In this document: piece by piece, positions 45,500 to 53,897 of the stretch
Numbering within the stretch: the stretch's first letter is position 1
Layout of the letters: each line of letters starts with the position of its first letter
The notes under the pieces: model-generated
The model's input: the letters and a program-made list of their open reading frames with translations, nothing else
Databases searched by the model: none
Told to the model about the DNA's origin: nothing
Position numbers and translations under genes: made by a program
Source of the DNA: Nitrosomonadales bacterium
GTDB taxonomy: Bacteria > Pseudomonadota > Gammaproteobacteria > Burkholderiales > Gallionellaceae
Direction: 5' to 3'
Length of the DNA stretch: 53,897 bases
Assembly (NCBI GenBank): GCA_947475825.1
Contig: CANJMS010000004.1
Coordinates: 1 to 53,897 of the forward strand

Positions 45500-45623
45500 A
45501 ACTCGCTCTTATACTTTGTTGGTCAAACCTTCGGATGCGAGAACCTTTGCGAGGAAAAAAATGTTTCCTTAAATATGACACTCTATATACTGCGTACAAT
45601 ATATCTGTACGCCGCATTTTGTT

Positions 45624-45685
45624 TATAATTTCTAACCAGCCATTAGGTTGTCGTTTTTTGACAACCTAGTGGAATGGCTAGTAGT
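45624..45685 (+). promoter_or_regulatory. lptA promoter -10 and long leader hairpin
   Basis: TATAAT at 45624-45629 is followed by an imperfect hairpin: AGCCAT-TAGGTTGTC (45638-45652), loop GTTTTTT, GACAACCTA (45660-45668), five-base bulge, ATGGCT (45674-45679). It lies in the presumed lptA leader, 33 bases before the ATG. It is not followed by a U-run, so regulation or stability is more likely than termination of upstream transcripts. Confidence 0.4.
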
Positions 45686-45711
45686 TTCATCAGAATTTTT
45701 AATTTTTTAAC

Positions 45712-46272
45712 ATGATATTTGCCGCCCCATTACTCATGCTCGCCCTGACACTGCTTAGCTCAACCAGCCATGCAGAACGTACTGATCGCGAGCAGCCCAT
45801 GCATTTGGAAGCCGATCAACTCAGCATTGACGATGCCAAGAAGATCAGCGTTTTCACGGGCGATGTGAAACTCACGCAGGGTACATTCGTCATACACGCC
45901 AACAAAATTGTGGTCACGCAAATCGAAGCTAATTTTAAGCGCGGCGTGGCCACTGGGCAACCTGCCAGCTTCCGACAAAAACGCGATGGGCTGAACGAGT
46001 ATGCAGAAGGCTATGCTGAGCGTGTGGAATATGACAGCAAACATGCCACGGTGAATTTGTTTGGTCAGGCGCGCATTAAGCACGGCGGAGATGAAGTCAG
46101 TGGTGACCATATTATTTACAACTCTGAAACAGGCGTGTTTCAAGCGATAGGCAATGGCGCACCCAATGAACCGGGCAAGGGTCGTGTACATGCTGTTATC
46201 CAGCCTGAAAATAAATCTACCCAGAATAAATCTTCCCCAGATAAATCTTCCCCAGCCAAGGAAGGTAGATGA
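45712..46272 (+). CDS. lptA: LPS transport periplasmic protein LptA
   Basis: 186 residues with a signal peptide ending near SHAE. The OstA/jellyroll domain ([20 protein letters not shown], then [17 protein letters not shown]) forms the periplasmic bridge that carries LPS to the outer membrane. The last 25 residues are a Lys/Ser repeat ([18 protein letters not shown]), unusual for the family. It ends in ATGA overlap with lptB. There is a 212-base gap before it with its own promoter-like -10. Confidence 0.9.
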   Translation: MIFAAPLLMLALTLLSSTSHAERTDREQPMHLEADQLSIDDAKKISVFTGDVKLTQGTFVIHANKIVVTQIEANFKRGVATGQPASFRQKRDGLNEYAEGYAERVEYDSKHATVNLFGQARIKHGGDEVSGDHIIYNSETGVFQAIGNGAPNEPGKGRVHAVIQPENKSTQNKSSPDKSSPAKEGR

Positions 46273-46991
46273 GTGAATTGCGCGCCGTGTCGCTGAAAAA
46301 ACGCTATGGCGCACGCACCGTAGTGCAGGATGCTTCGCTGTTTGTGCAAAGCGGCGAGGTAGTCGGCCTTCTGGGGCCAAATGGTGCAGGTAAGACAACA
46401 TGTTTTTATATGATGGTGGGGCTCGTCGCAGCAGATGGCGGCGATATTTTCATCGATCAAACCAATATCACGCATGACCCTATCCATCGCCGCTCGCACC
46501 TGGGGCTGGGTTATCTACCACAGGAAGCATCCATTTTTCGCCGCCTGAATGTCTCGCAAAATATAGCGGCAGTATTGGAGTTGCAAGGCTACGAACAGGA
46601 TGAAATTCAAACTCGACTTGACCAATTGCTGGAAGATTTACACATCTCACATATCCGCAGCAGCCCTGCTTTGAGCCTGTCCGGCGGCGAACGCAGGCGT
46701 GTAGAAATCGCCCGTGCGCTGGCCTCCAATCCGCGCTTTATATTATTGGATGAGCCTTTCGCCGGGGTTGATCCGATTGCGGTGATTGATATACAAAAAA
46801 TCATCGGCTTCCTCAAGGAACGCAACATCGGTGTGCTGATTACCGACCACAATGTGCGTGAAACTTTAGGCATTTGTGACCGTGCTTACATCATCAATGC
46901 CGGTTCAGTAATGGCCGAAGGAAAGCCTGACGAAATCATCTATAATCAGAGCGTGCGAAAAGTTTATCTGGGTGAACATTTTAAGCTTTAA
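46269..46991 (+). CDS. lptB: LPS export ATPase LptB
   Basis: 240 residues. It powers extraction of LPS from the inner membrane with LptF and LptG (not in the window). Walker [10 protein letters not shown] at 36-44, signature [15 protein letters not shown], Walker [14 protein letters not shown] and the switch ITDHNVRE. It overlaps lptA by four bases. Confidence 0.96.
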   Translation: MSELRAVSLKKRYGARTVVQDASLFVQSGEVVGLLGPNGAGKTTCFYMMVGLVAADGGDIFIDQTNITHDPIHRRSHLGLGYLPQEASIFRRLNVSQNIAAVLELQGYEQDEIQTRLDQLLEDLHISHIRSSPALSLSGGERRRVEIARALASNPRFILLDEPFAGVDPIAVIDIQKIIGFLKERNIGVLITDHNVRETLGICDRAYIINAGSVMAEGKPDEIIYNQSVRKVYLGEHFKL

Positions 46992-47014
46992 TTATTTCGC
47001 TAAATTTTCTAACC

Positions 47015-48595
47015 ATGAAGCCATCCCTACAACTCAGGCAATCTCAGCAACTGACGCTCACCCCGCAGTTGCAGCAATCTATACGCCTGCTTCAACTTTC
47101 CACCTTGGAAATTCATCGTGAAGTCATGCGCCTGCTGGATGAGAATCCCCTTTTAGAGCGAATGGATGAACATACCGCGCATTCAGATACAAATAATCTC
47201 ACCGTAGTGGATAACTCGGAACAAAACCACCGCGTGCAGGACAACACACTGCAACACACGGCGGATGAATGGACTAGAGAAAATAATTTGTCGGGCAATG
47301 ATTCCAAAAGTGCTGATTCCAGCCGCGATCAAGCGCGTACTGAAGATGCCTATGGCGACGAATCTACCCCTGAAAGCTCTTACGCTACCGAGTCGGCCAA
47401 TGCCGATTCAGATAGCGAAAACTCACCGCGCGAAGATTGGGCCGAGCCTTCTTTTTCCAGCGGCAATGCTGCCGATGACGGGCAAGAGTCTCGCGCCGAT
47501 ATTGCGGCAGACACCCCCAGCCTGCGCGAACATCTGATCTGGCAATTAAATATGAGCCAGCTTGATGCGCGGGATCGAGAAATTGTCGGGCTGTTGATTG
47601 ACGCACTGGATGACAACGGTTATCTTTCAGTATCGCTCGAAGAAATTCTGGAGCTCCTGCCCACGCAGCTTGAAATAACGCTGGATGATCTGGAAACTGC
47701 GTTAGTGCAGTTGCAGCATCTGGATGAACCCGGCATCGCTGCACGCACGTTAAGCGAGTGTCTGGCGCTACAGATTAAAGCCTTGCCGGAAGACACGCCT
47801 TGCCGCGACGTTGCACTGCGTCTAGTGCTGCAACACTTAAATCTATTAGCCGCGCATGATTTCACCAAACTGAAAAAAGCACTGCATAGTGACGATGCCA
47901 CCTTGCGTGCGGCACAGGCATTGATCGTGCAACTTAATCCCAAACCGGGTGCTGAGTTTGCACAACGTGCGGCAGACTATGTCGTACCCGATGTGGTTAT
48001 CGAGCGCCGTGCGGGTAGTTGGCGTGCGCGGCTTAACCGGGAAGCTATGCCACGCCTGCGTGTTAATCAGATGTACGCCAACATCCTGCAAAACCGGAAT
48101 GAGCAAAACGCCCAGCAACTGGCCGGACAGTTACAGGAAGCGCGCTGGTTTATCAAAACCCTCCAACAGCGCTTCGACACTATCCTGCGTGTTTCACAAG
48201 CTATAGTTGAGCGGCAACACCACTTCTTTGAGCACGGCGAAATCGCCATGCGCCCATTGGTGTTGCGCGAAATTGCCGAGCAACTGGAATTGCATGAATC
48301 CACTATTTCACGTGTAACCACGCAAAAATACATGCGCACGCCGCGCGGCATTTATGAGCTTAAATATTTCTTTTGCAGCGGCGTAGCGACAGAGGCGGGG
48401 GGCACTTGTTCTTCCACCGCCATTCGTGCGCTGATTAAACAGTTGGTCGATCAAGAAGACGCACGGCATCCACTGACTGATAGCCGTATGTCCGGCATAC
48501 TAGGCGAGCAAGGCATACTGGTTGCCCGGCGCACCGTAGCAAAGTACCGGGATCTTTTAAACATACTACCTGTCAATCTACGTAAGACCCTTTAA
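47015..48595 (+). CDS. rpoN: RNA polymerase sigma-54 factor
   Basis: 526 residues. Region I (MKPSLQLRQSQQLTLTPQLQ) binds activators, followed by an acidic region II (about 65-165) longer than in enteric RpoN. The core-binding domain, the helix-turn-helix (about 405-450) and the RpoN box ARRTVAKYR (504-512) are intact. It directs transcription from -24/-12 promoters, with enhancer-binding activators. It follows lptB after 23 bases. Confidence 0.96.
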   Translation: MKPSLQLRQSQQLTLTPQLQQSIRLLQLSTLEIHREVMRLLDENPLLERMDEHTAHSDTNNLTVVDNSEQNHRVQDNTLQHTADEWTRENNLSGNDSKSADSSRDQARTEDAYGDESTPESSYATESANADSDSENSPREDWAEPSFSSGNAADDGQESRADIAADTPSLREHLIWQLNMSQLDARDREIVGLLIDALDDNGYLSVSLEEILELLPTQLEITLDDLETALVQLQHLDEPGIAARTLSECLALQIKALPEDTPCRDVALRLVLQHLNLLAAHDFTKLKKALHSDDATLRAAQALIVQLNPKPGAEFAQRAADYVVPDVVIERRAGSWRARLNREAMPRLRVNQMYANILQNRNEQNAQQLAGQLQEARWFIKTLQQRFDTILRVSQAIVERQHHFFEHGEIAMRPLVLREIAEQLELHESTISRVTTQKYMRTPRGIYELKYFFCSGVATEAGGTCSSTAIRALIKQLVDQEDARHPLTDSRMSGILGEQGILVARRTVAKYRDLLNILPVNLRKTL

Positions 48596-48619
48596 CCACG
48601 TACTACTAAGGAGTAAATC

Positions 48620-48943
48620 ATGAACCTCAACCTCAGCGGACACCACCTCGAAATCACCCCAGCTATACGCGAGCGCGTTGTCACCAAACTTGAAAAAGTA
48701 AAACGTCATTTCGACAACGTCATTGATATCAACGTCATACTCTCGGTCGACAAACTCATCCAAAAAGCCGAGGCCAATTTGCACGTTAGCGGCAAGACTA
48801 TTTTTGTAGAATCGGATGATGAAAATTTGTATGTTGCAATCGACAATCTAGTTGATAAGCTGGATCGGCAGATTATTAAACACAAGGAAAAACCCCACGC
48901 ACGCCGCCATGAAAAACCCGGAGTGGATATTAATCCAGATTAA
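48620..48943 (+). CDS. hpf: Ribosome hibernation promoting factor
   Basis: 107 residues, the short HPF/RaiA form: [20 protein letters not shown], the basic [10 protein letters not shown] patch and a charged C-terminal tail. It binds the 30S decoding centre and promotes 100S dimers in stationary phase. AAGGAG precedes the ATG. Its place between rpoN and ptsN is conserved in proteobacteria. Confidence 0.93.
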   Translation: MNLNLSGHHLEITPAIRERVVTKLEKVKRHFDNVIDINVILSVDKLIQKAEANLHVSGKTIFVESDDENLYVAIDNLVDKLDRQIIKHKEKPHARRHEKPGVDINPD

Positions 48944-48957
48944 TAATTGACAAGATT

Positions 48958-49413
48958 ATGAACCTGATCGGCAAAATATTATCGCCCGAGAATGTCATTT
49001 TAGACAACGAATCCACCAGCAAGAAGCGCATTTTTGAACGTGTCGGATTGTTGTTTGAAAACTCCCAGAAAATCGCGCGCGGTCAGGTTTTCGACAGCCT
49101 GTTTACCCGTGAAAAGCTGGGTTCAACGGGTTTAGGACATAGCGTGGCTATTCCGCATGGTCGTATTAAAGGGCTGCGCGACGCGGCCACTGCTTTTGTA
49201 AAAACGCAGACGCCTATTCCTTTTGATTCCCCAGACGGGCAACCAGTCAATCTTATTTTTGTGTTGCTGGTGCCTGATCGTGCTACAGATTTACACTTGC
49301 AATTACTAGGCGAATTGGCGCAAATGTTCAGCGATGAAAATTTTCGAGAGCAGTTACAAAACACCAACGACCCAACTGTTATTCATCAGCTATTCACCGA
49401 ATGGAAACCCTAA
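48958..49413 (+). CDS. ptsN: Nitrogen-type PTS EIIA protein
   Basis: 151 residues of the EIIA-Ntr fold. The phosphorylated histidine is H67 in VAIPHGRI. It takes phosphate from NPr/HPr and signals to potassium transport and nitrogen functions instead of carrying sugar. It lies next to hpf and close to hprK, which suggests linkage to HPr(Ser) phosphorylation. Confidence 0.93.
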   Translation: MNLIGKILSPENVILDNESTSKKRIFERVGLLFENSQKIARGQVFDSLFTREKLGSTGLGHSVAIPHGRIKGLRDAATAFVKTQTPIPFDSPDGQPVNLIFVLLVPDRATDLHLQLLGELAQMFSDENFREQLQNTNDPTVIHQLFTEWKP

Positions 49414-49539
49414 TTTCAGTTCGCAATAGTAACGATGGTTGCGTTGTCCGCGCTAGTTTCCTGCTCGCTATACTAGCCTGTACTATCTGCACGAAAACTG
49501 TCTTTCCGCCTTGCTATCGCCTGCTGGAATAAATAAATC

Positions 49540-50478
49540 ATGGCACAAGTCAACATCCAAAAATTGTTTGAAGATAAGCAAGAACGGCTGACGCTCACTT
49601 GGGTAGCGGGCACGGAAGGCGCAGCCAAAATTTTGGACAGTGAGGTCGTAAATACCTCCAATCTAGGCCTGATTGGACACCTGAATTTAATGCATCAAAA
49701 TTGGGTGCAAGTGTTAAGCAATACCGAACTGGATTATTTGAGTGCATTATCCCCTTCCAATTTTAACGACGTACTCAAACAGCTTGAACATGGCGGCACG
49801 GTTTGTTTAATTATTGCGGGTACAGAAAATATTCCGCAGCAACTCATCGCTTACGCTAATCGCACGCACACCCCACTATTCCGCTCACCCTTGCCCAGCG
49901 TGCATTTGATGTGGTTGGTGCGGCATTATCTGGTCAAGGCACTGGCTGAATCGACCACCCGCCACGGCGTATTTTTAGATGTGCTGGGCGTGGGCGTTCT
50001 GGTTACTGGCGACAGTGGCATTGGTAAAAGTGAGTTGGGGCTGGAACTGGTCACACGCGGCAACGGCCTGGTAGCAGATGATATTACCGAGCTTTACCGC
50101 GTCTCGCCGGAAACATTGGAAGGTCGTTGCCCCGAGTTATTGCGCGATTTCCTTGAAGTACGCGGACTTGGCGTACTCAACATCCGCACCATGTTTGGTG
50201 AAACTGCCGTGCGCCGCAAAAAAAGCTTGAAGTTGATCGTACACTTGCATCGCCCCACCCCCATTGAATTAGCACAAATGGAACGTCTCTCATTAAACGC
50301 CAGCTTTCAGGAAATCCTCAATGTCAAAATCAGCACCGTGACCATTCCCGTCGTAGCGGGTCGCAACTTGGCGGTGTTGGTAGAAGCGGCGGCGCGAAAC
50401 TTCGTATTGCAGCAACGCGGCATCGACAGCATGCAGGAATTTTTAGGTCGCCACGCGCAGCACATGCAAGATTTATAA
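49540..50478 (+). CDS. hprK: HPr kinase/phosphorylase
   Basis: 312 residues. The Walker A GDSGIGKS lies at 157-164, followed by [14 protein letters not shown] and the HprK signature ([15 protein letters not shown]). It phosphorylates HPr on serine and reverses this. Betaproteobacteria keep it without full sugar PTS, for regulation. HPr and EI genes are not in the window. Directly coupled to rapZ, one base apart. Confidence 0.94.
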   Translation: MAQVNIQKLFEDKQERLTLTWVAGTEGAAKILDSEVVNTSNLGLIGHLNLMHQNWVQVLSNTELDYLSALSPSNFNDVLKQLEHGGTVCLIIAGTENIPQQLIAYANRTHTPLFRSPLPSVHLMWLVRHYLVKALAESTTRHGVFLDVLGVGVLVTGDSGIGKSELGLELVTRGNGLVADDITELYRVSPETLEGRCPELLRDFLEVRGLGVLNIRTMFGETAVRRKKSLKLIVHLHRPTPIELAQMERLSLNASFQEILNVKISTVTIPVVAGRNLAVLVEAAARNFVLQQRGIDSMQEFLGRHAQHMQDL

Positions 50479-50479
50479 C

Positions 50480-51352
50480 ATGCAACTGTTCCTGATCAGC
50501 GGCCTCTCCGGCTCCGGCAAAAGCGTTGCTATCAAAGTGCTGGAAGACAACAATTATTATTGCGTAGACAATTTGCCCGCAGAATTATTGCCCTCCCTCA
50601 TGGACAATCTGCATCAAGCAGGCAATACCCGCGTCGCCGTCAGCATCGATATCCGCAGCGGTAGCAGCGTGCAGCAATTACCGCACTACATTAAACAACT
50701 GGAACAACAAGGCATAGACGTACACCTGTTCTTTCTGACTGCACAAACCGACACACTGGTCAAACGCTTTTCTGAAACACGGCGACGGCATCCGCTAAGC
50801 AATACTAAATTCATTGAATTTGACCCGGATTTAGCCAATTTAACCCTGCTCGAATGTGTACAGCGCGAACGCGAATTATTAACCGAGATCAGCAGCATCG
50901 GTCATCACATCGACACCAGCGAACTCAACCCTAATGCCCTGCGCGCCTGGATCAAAGAATTTTTAAATCTGGATCGCGCGCGCATTACCTTGCTTTTTCA
51001 ATCATTCGGATTCAAGCACGGCATTCCGCTGGACGCGGATTTGGTGTTTGATGTGCGTTGCCTACCCAATCCGCATTACGATCCCCTGTTACGCCCTCTG
51101 ACTGGACGCGATGAGGCAGTCATCCGGCTGTTAGAAAACACTCCCAACGCGCAAAAAATGTTGCACGACATACGCACTTTTGTTGAAAACTGGCTGCCTT
51201 GTTTTATTGCCGACAACCGCAATTATTTAACCGTTGCCATAGGATGCACAGGCGGCCAACATCGCTCCGTTTATCTGGCTGAAAAACTGGCACAACACTT
51301 CAGCACCCAGCAAGTTTTATTGCGGCATCGTGAACTCGTCCTTAACAATTAA
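50480..51352 (+). CDS. rapZ: RNase adapter protein RapZ
   Basis: 290 residues. Walker A GLSGSGKS at 8-15, then [17 protein letters not shown] and the C-terminal [17 protein letters not shown]. In enterics RapZ delivers the small RNA GlmZ to RNase E and controls glucosamine-6-phosphate synthesis; whether it acts the same way in betaproteobacteria is less clear. Confidence 0.94.
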   Translation: MQLFLISGLSGSGKSVAIKVLEDNNYYCVDNLPAELLPSLMDNLHQAGNTRVAVSIDIRSGSSVQQLPHYIKQLEQQGIDVHLFFLTAQTDTLVKRFSETRRRHPLSNTKFIEFDPDLANLTLLECVQRERELLTEISSIGHHIDTSELNPNALRAWIKEFLNLDRARITLLFQSFGFKHGIPLDADLVFDVRCLPNPHYDPLLRPLTGRDEAVIRLLENTPNAQKMLHDIRTFVENWLPCFIADNRNYLTVAIGCTGGQHRSVYLAEKLAQHFSTQQVLLRHRELVLNN

Positions 51353-51734
51353 TCTTCTTACCCGCCTAAAAATAGGGGATTGGATAGTGATATTAATAAG
51401 CGCGCTAGGCACTGCCTGGATCACCGTTATGCTGTGGCAAAATGGCTGGGGACAAGGTGTTGCAGACCATGCCATCATCCGCAGTGGTGGCAAGATTTTC
51501 AGCAGCGTGTCCTTGTCCAGAGATCAAGTCATTGCTGTGCCAGGGCCGTTAGGCATTACCCAAGTCGCCATAAAAAATCTGCAAGCGCGCATCATCAGCG
51601 ATCCTGGCCCAAGACTATATTGCGTGCAACAAGGGTGGCTCAAACAAGCTGGAGAAATCGCGCTGTGCTTGCCCAACCAAGTCAGCGTGGAACTCAGCGG
51701 TGGGAAAAGCAGTTATGACAGCCTCAATTATTAA
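51330..51734 (+). CDS. NusG domain II-containing protein
   Basis: 134 residues with a GTG start overlapping rapZ by 23 bases. One N-terminal membrane helix ([20 protein letters not shown]) is followed by a small beta domain of the NusG_II family ([20 protein letters not shown]), facing the periplasm. It is usually paired with a Gx transporter gene, as here. The pair is thought to act in redox or isoprenoid-related membrane processes; the function is not established. Confidence 0.75.
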   Translation: MNSSLTINLLTRLKIGDWIVILISALGTAWITVMLWQNGWGQGVADHAIIRSGGKIFSSVSLSRDQVIAVPGPLGITQVAIKNLQARIISDPGPRLYCVQQGWLKQAGEIALCLPNQVSVELSGGKSSYDSLNY

Positions 51735-52296
51735 ACCCGCTAATATAATAAAACCTTCGGTTATTACACTGCATCCAACGGCAGAAGATCACCATATCGC
51801 CAAATTGGCCGCGCTGGCCATCGGCCTGTCTGTGTTGGAAACCGCCATTCCTTCGCCCCTGCCCGGCGTAAAACCCGGCATCTCCAACATCGTGACCTTA
51901 ATTGTCTTGGTACGCTTTGGCTGGTGCACCGCAGCCTGGGTTACGCTGTTGCGCGTATTGGGCAGCAGCTTAATGATGGGTAGCTTGCTCACCCCCGGAT
52001 TTTTCTTAAGCCTGAGCGGCGCACTGTGTAGCCTATTGGTGCTGGCGGCGAGTCAGCATTTACCTGCGCGCTGGTTTAGCTCCGTCACGCACAGCATATT
52101 CGGCGCATTCGCGCATATCGCCGGACAACTTCTGCTCGTGTATTTTTGGCTCATCCCGCATACTGGCGTGGTCTACCTTATTCCGATATTCGCCGTCGCT
52201 GCATTATTATTTGGCACGGTGAATGGTTTAATTGCCGCGCATTTTTTGAACCCTGCCATTAGCGATGAAGCCGTAATTTTAGAGGTATCCAAATGA
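51715..52296 (+). CDS. Gx transporter family (Hpre_diP_synt_I) membrane protein
   Basis: 193 residues from [14 protein letters not shown]; it overlaps the NusG-II gene. Five or six membrane helices; LETAIPSPLPGVKPGISNIV is the hallmark of the family once called heptaprenyl diphosphate synthase component I. Its substrate is unknown. It is followed at once by ubiX (ATGA overlap), so link to prenyl or flavin chemistry is possible but unproven. Confidence 0.8.
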   Translation: MTASIIKPANIIKPSVITLHPTAEDHHIAKLAALAIGLSVLETAIPSPLPGVKPGISNIVTLIVLVRFGWCTAAWVTLLRVLGSSLMMGSLLTPGFFLSLSGALCSLLVLAASQHLPARWFSSVTHSIFGAFAHIAGQLLLVYFWLIPHTGVVYLIPIFAVAALLFGTVNGLIAAHFLNPAISDEAVILEVSK

Positions 52297-52907
52297 AAAC
52301 TGTCGTCCTTGCCTTTACGGGTGCATCCGGCCTGCCTTATGGGATGCGGCTGTTGCAATGTCTACTGCAAAGCGGGCAGCGTGTGCATTTGGTTTACTCA
52401 CAAGCCGCACAAATAGTGGCAAAACAAGAGATCGATTTCACGCTACCCAATCGTCCGCAGGACGCAGAAAAAATATTGCTCGAGCATCTCAATAAATTAT
52501 CTCCGAAAAAATTCAGCGGTGAATTGCGTGTGTTTGGCCGCGACGATTGGTATGCGCCAATGGCCTCTGGCTCTAACCCTGGCGATGCGATGGTAATCTG
52601 CCCCTGCACCATGGGCACACTCGCTGCTGTTGCGGCGGGTCTGAGCGATGATCTCATCACACGCGGCGCAGATGTCATGCTCAAAGAAAAACGCCCGCTG
52701 ATTTTAGTGCCGCGTGAATCGCCGTTCTCCTCTGTTCATCTGGAAAATATGCTTAAGCTGAGCCACGCGGGTGCGGTGATTTTGCCGCCTAACCCCGGCT
52801 TTTATTATCAGCCACAGAGCGTGCAAGATTTAGTAGATTTTGTAGTGGCGCGCATCTTGGATCACCTGCATGTGCCACATGAATTAGTCAAACGCTGGGG
52901 TGCATAA
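52293..52907 (+). CDS. ubiX: Flavin prenyltransferase UbiX
   Basis: 204 residues. It joins dimethylallyl phosphate to FMN, making the prenylated flavin used by the UbiD decarboxylase in ubiquinone synthesis. Motifs are TGASGLPYGMRLL near the start, GSNPGDAMVICPCTMGTLAA and the REKRPL-like stretch EKRPLILVPRESPFS. It overlaps the Gx transporter gene by four bases. Confidence 0.94.
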   Translation: MKTVVLAFTGASGLPYGMRLLQCLLQSGQRVHLVYSQAAQIVAKQEIDFTLPNRPQDAEKILLEHLNKLSPKKFSGELRVFGRDDWYAPMASGSNPGDAMVICPCTMGTLAAVAAGLSDDLITRGADVMLKEKRPLILVPRESPFSSVHLENMLKLSHAGAVILPPNPGFYYQPQSVQDLVDFVVARILDHLHVPHELVKRWGA

Positions 52908-53018
52908 GCCATTTTATGGACAAGTGGCTACTAAAAAATTATTCATCCCAAACGATCCATGGCAGGGAACCCCTGCATATGGCTGTAAATAAAAAGTCGC
53001 TAAAATGGTAACATCACG

Positions 53019-53720
53019 ATGCCCTTAATCACAATTGTCCCTAATCAAATTTGGTACGCGCAGCAAGTGCTGAAGTTTGGACCGTTTGCAATTACCTCTC
53101 GCATGACCGTGGTGCGTTTGCAGAGTGGTAAGCTATGGATACATTCACCCATTACCCCCACGTCTGCTCTCATTGCAGCACTCGACAAATTGGGCTCAGT
53201 GCAATTCGTGGTCGCGCCAAACAAGGTGCATCACCTGCACTTTTTGCCGTTCATGCAGGCATTTCCTTATGCAACGGGAATCATTGCATCTGGACTTAAC
53301 AGAAAACGCCCTGATCTGGAAAGTTATAAAACGATTGGTGATGCAGGCATGGAATTGACCGGATCACCCAGTTGGACAGCAGAGCTGCAAGCAATCTTTA
53401 TTGAAGGCATTCCCACATTACAGGAAACCGCTTGGTTTCATCAACCAAGTGGCACGTTGATTCTCACAGATTTGTTGGCGTGCTTTGGTTCAAACAACAC
53501 GGGCGTGAATCGTCTGGTGGCACGCTTGTTAGGCGTTTATGAAAATCTCACCATGTCACGCACGATAAAATTTTTAATCAGGGATAAATCCGCACTGATC
53601 CGCTCTATTAAATTACTACTGGCCTTGGACGTGCAACGCATTGTTGTCTCACACGACCAGATTATTGAAATCGATGCCAAACAAAAACTTGAGCAGGCTT
53701 TTCGGTGGCTCAACCTCTGA
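53019..53720 (+). CDS. DUF4336 domain protein
   Basis: 233 residues, resembling metallo-beta-lactamase-fold DUF4336 proteins: TVVRLQSGKLWIHSPI, FVVAPNKVHHLHFLPF, GTLILTDLLACFG. The HxHxDH metal motif is reduced to HHLH, so hydrolase activity is doubtful. It stands alone, with 111 bases between it and ubiX. A small hairpin GCAGGG-AAC-CCCTGC precedes it (about 52962-52976). Confidence 0.75.
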   Translation: MPLITIVPNQIWYAQQVLKFGPFAITSRMTVVRLQSGKLWIHSPITPTSALIAALDKLGSVQFVVAPNKVHHLHFLPFMQAFPYATGIIASGLNRKRPDLESYKTIGDAGMELTGSPSWTAELQAIFIEGIPTLQETAWFHQPSGTLILTDLLACFGSNNTGVNRLVARLLGVYENLTMSRTIKFLIRDKSALIRSIKLLLALDVQRIVVSHDQIIEIDAKQKLEQAFRWLNL

Positions 53721-53784
53721 TCTGTATCGCCAGATTCACACTCTTAAATAATCTATTGATCCGGCCAGATGAAGTTTGAAGTTT

Positions 53785-53897
53785 TCATGCCGCATATTTT
53801 ACGCGAGAATCTTGGAAGTATTTTTTGACACGCTCAGGTGATTTTTCCAATGTCAGCATGTGCTCGGTTGTTGCGGCTTTCAGTTTAGCCTTGGTGC
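53785..53897 (-). CDS. C-terminal end of a probable transposase, cut by the window edge
   Basis: 37 codons are visible to the stop at 53785: KAKLKAATTEHMLTLEKSPE, then RVKKYFQDSRVKYAA. The ending (a YFxxxxVxYAA pattern) is like the tail of several IS630-type transposases, but the identification rests on this short piece only. Confidence 0.4.
   Translation of the reverse strand, partial: TKAKLKAATTEHMLTLEKSPERVKKYFQDSRVKYAA

Overview
The window looks like a chromosomal segment of a betaproteobacterium of the Nitrosomonadales type (Gallionella/Sideroxydans-like). The evidence is the gene order kdsD-kdsC-lptC-lptA-lptB-rpoN-hpf-ptsN-hprK-rapZ, the cysB/cysI/DUF934/cysH/cysD/cysN sulfur block and the protein sequences. 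The taxonomic placement is inference from recognised families, not from a search.

Layout. (1) 0.1-12.3 kb is a sulfur-assimilation block: a truncated DUF1302 gene, cysB on the minus strand, then on the plus strand a TauE/SafE permease, an anion-type porin, a second TauE/SafE permease, a small conserved protein, cysI, DUF934, an Fe-S type cysH, cysD, cysN and a uroporphyrinogen-III methyltransferase for siroheme. A 72-base promoter-like sequence is duplicated in front of both permease genes. (2) 12.3-17.1 kb is accessory: a FemAB-like protein, a broken small gene, a phospholipase-D-like protein, the tail of a phage-type integrase and a BRO-domain protein. (3) 17.1-21.3 kb (minus) is a MacAB-like export operon: adaptor, ATPase and two FtsX-type permeases. 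The adaptor probably starts at a rare ATT codon. (4) 21.4-26.0 kb is a graveyard of mobile DNA: the 3' half of a tRNA-Leu, an ISNCY-like fragment, a 209-bp element with 19-bp terminal inverted repeats, an abortive-infection protein fragment and an ABC exporter fragment. Small stress and membrane proteins (CsbD, DUF6496, DUF6629, ceramidase-like) are mixed in. (5) 26.0-33.1 kb (minus) holds a glutamine-synthetase-like ligase, a Sel1-type lipoprotein, an aldehyde dehydrogenase, an iron-type alcohol dehydrogenase and an M81 peptidase. Together they resemble an amine or amino-alcohol pathway through gamma-glutamyl intermediates. (6) 33.2-41.1 kb is mixed: degraded lipoprotein and RTX fragments, gamma-carbonic anhydrase, argB, a HAD nucleotidase, slmA, a DAHP synthase, a diguanylate cyclase between IS3 and IS110 remnants, and a BtuF-like binding protein. 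(7) 41.2-53.9 kb is core: a Kef-type antiporter, the KDO/Lpt genes, rpoN, hpf, ptsN, hprK, rapZ, a NusG-II/Gx-transporter pair, ubiX, a DUF4336 protein and the end of a probable transposase.

The most unusual signal is a family of three intergenic elements (10070-10214, 28752-28880, 35758-35900). Each starts at the stop codon of the gene before it (cysD, the aldehyde dehydrogenase gene, argB). Each is closed by its own inverted repeat and has a related core whose inner stem differs in sequence but remains pairable. They look like a structured element sitting in the loop of a terminator-like hairpin. No CRISPR array, rRNA or intact tRNA was seen.
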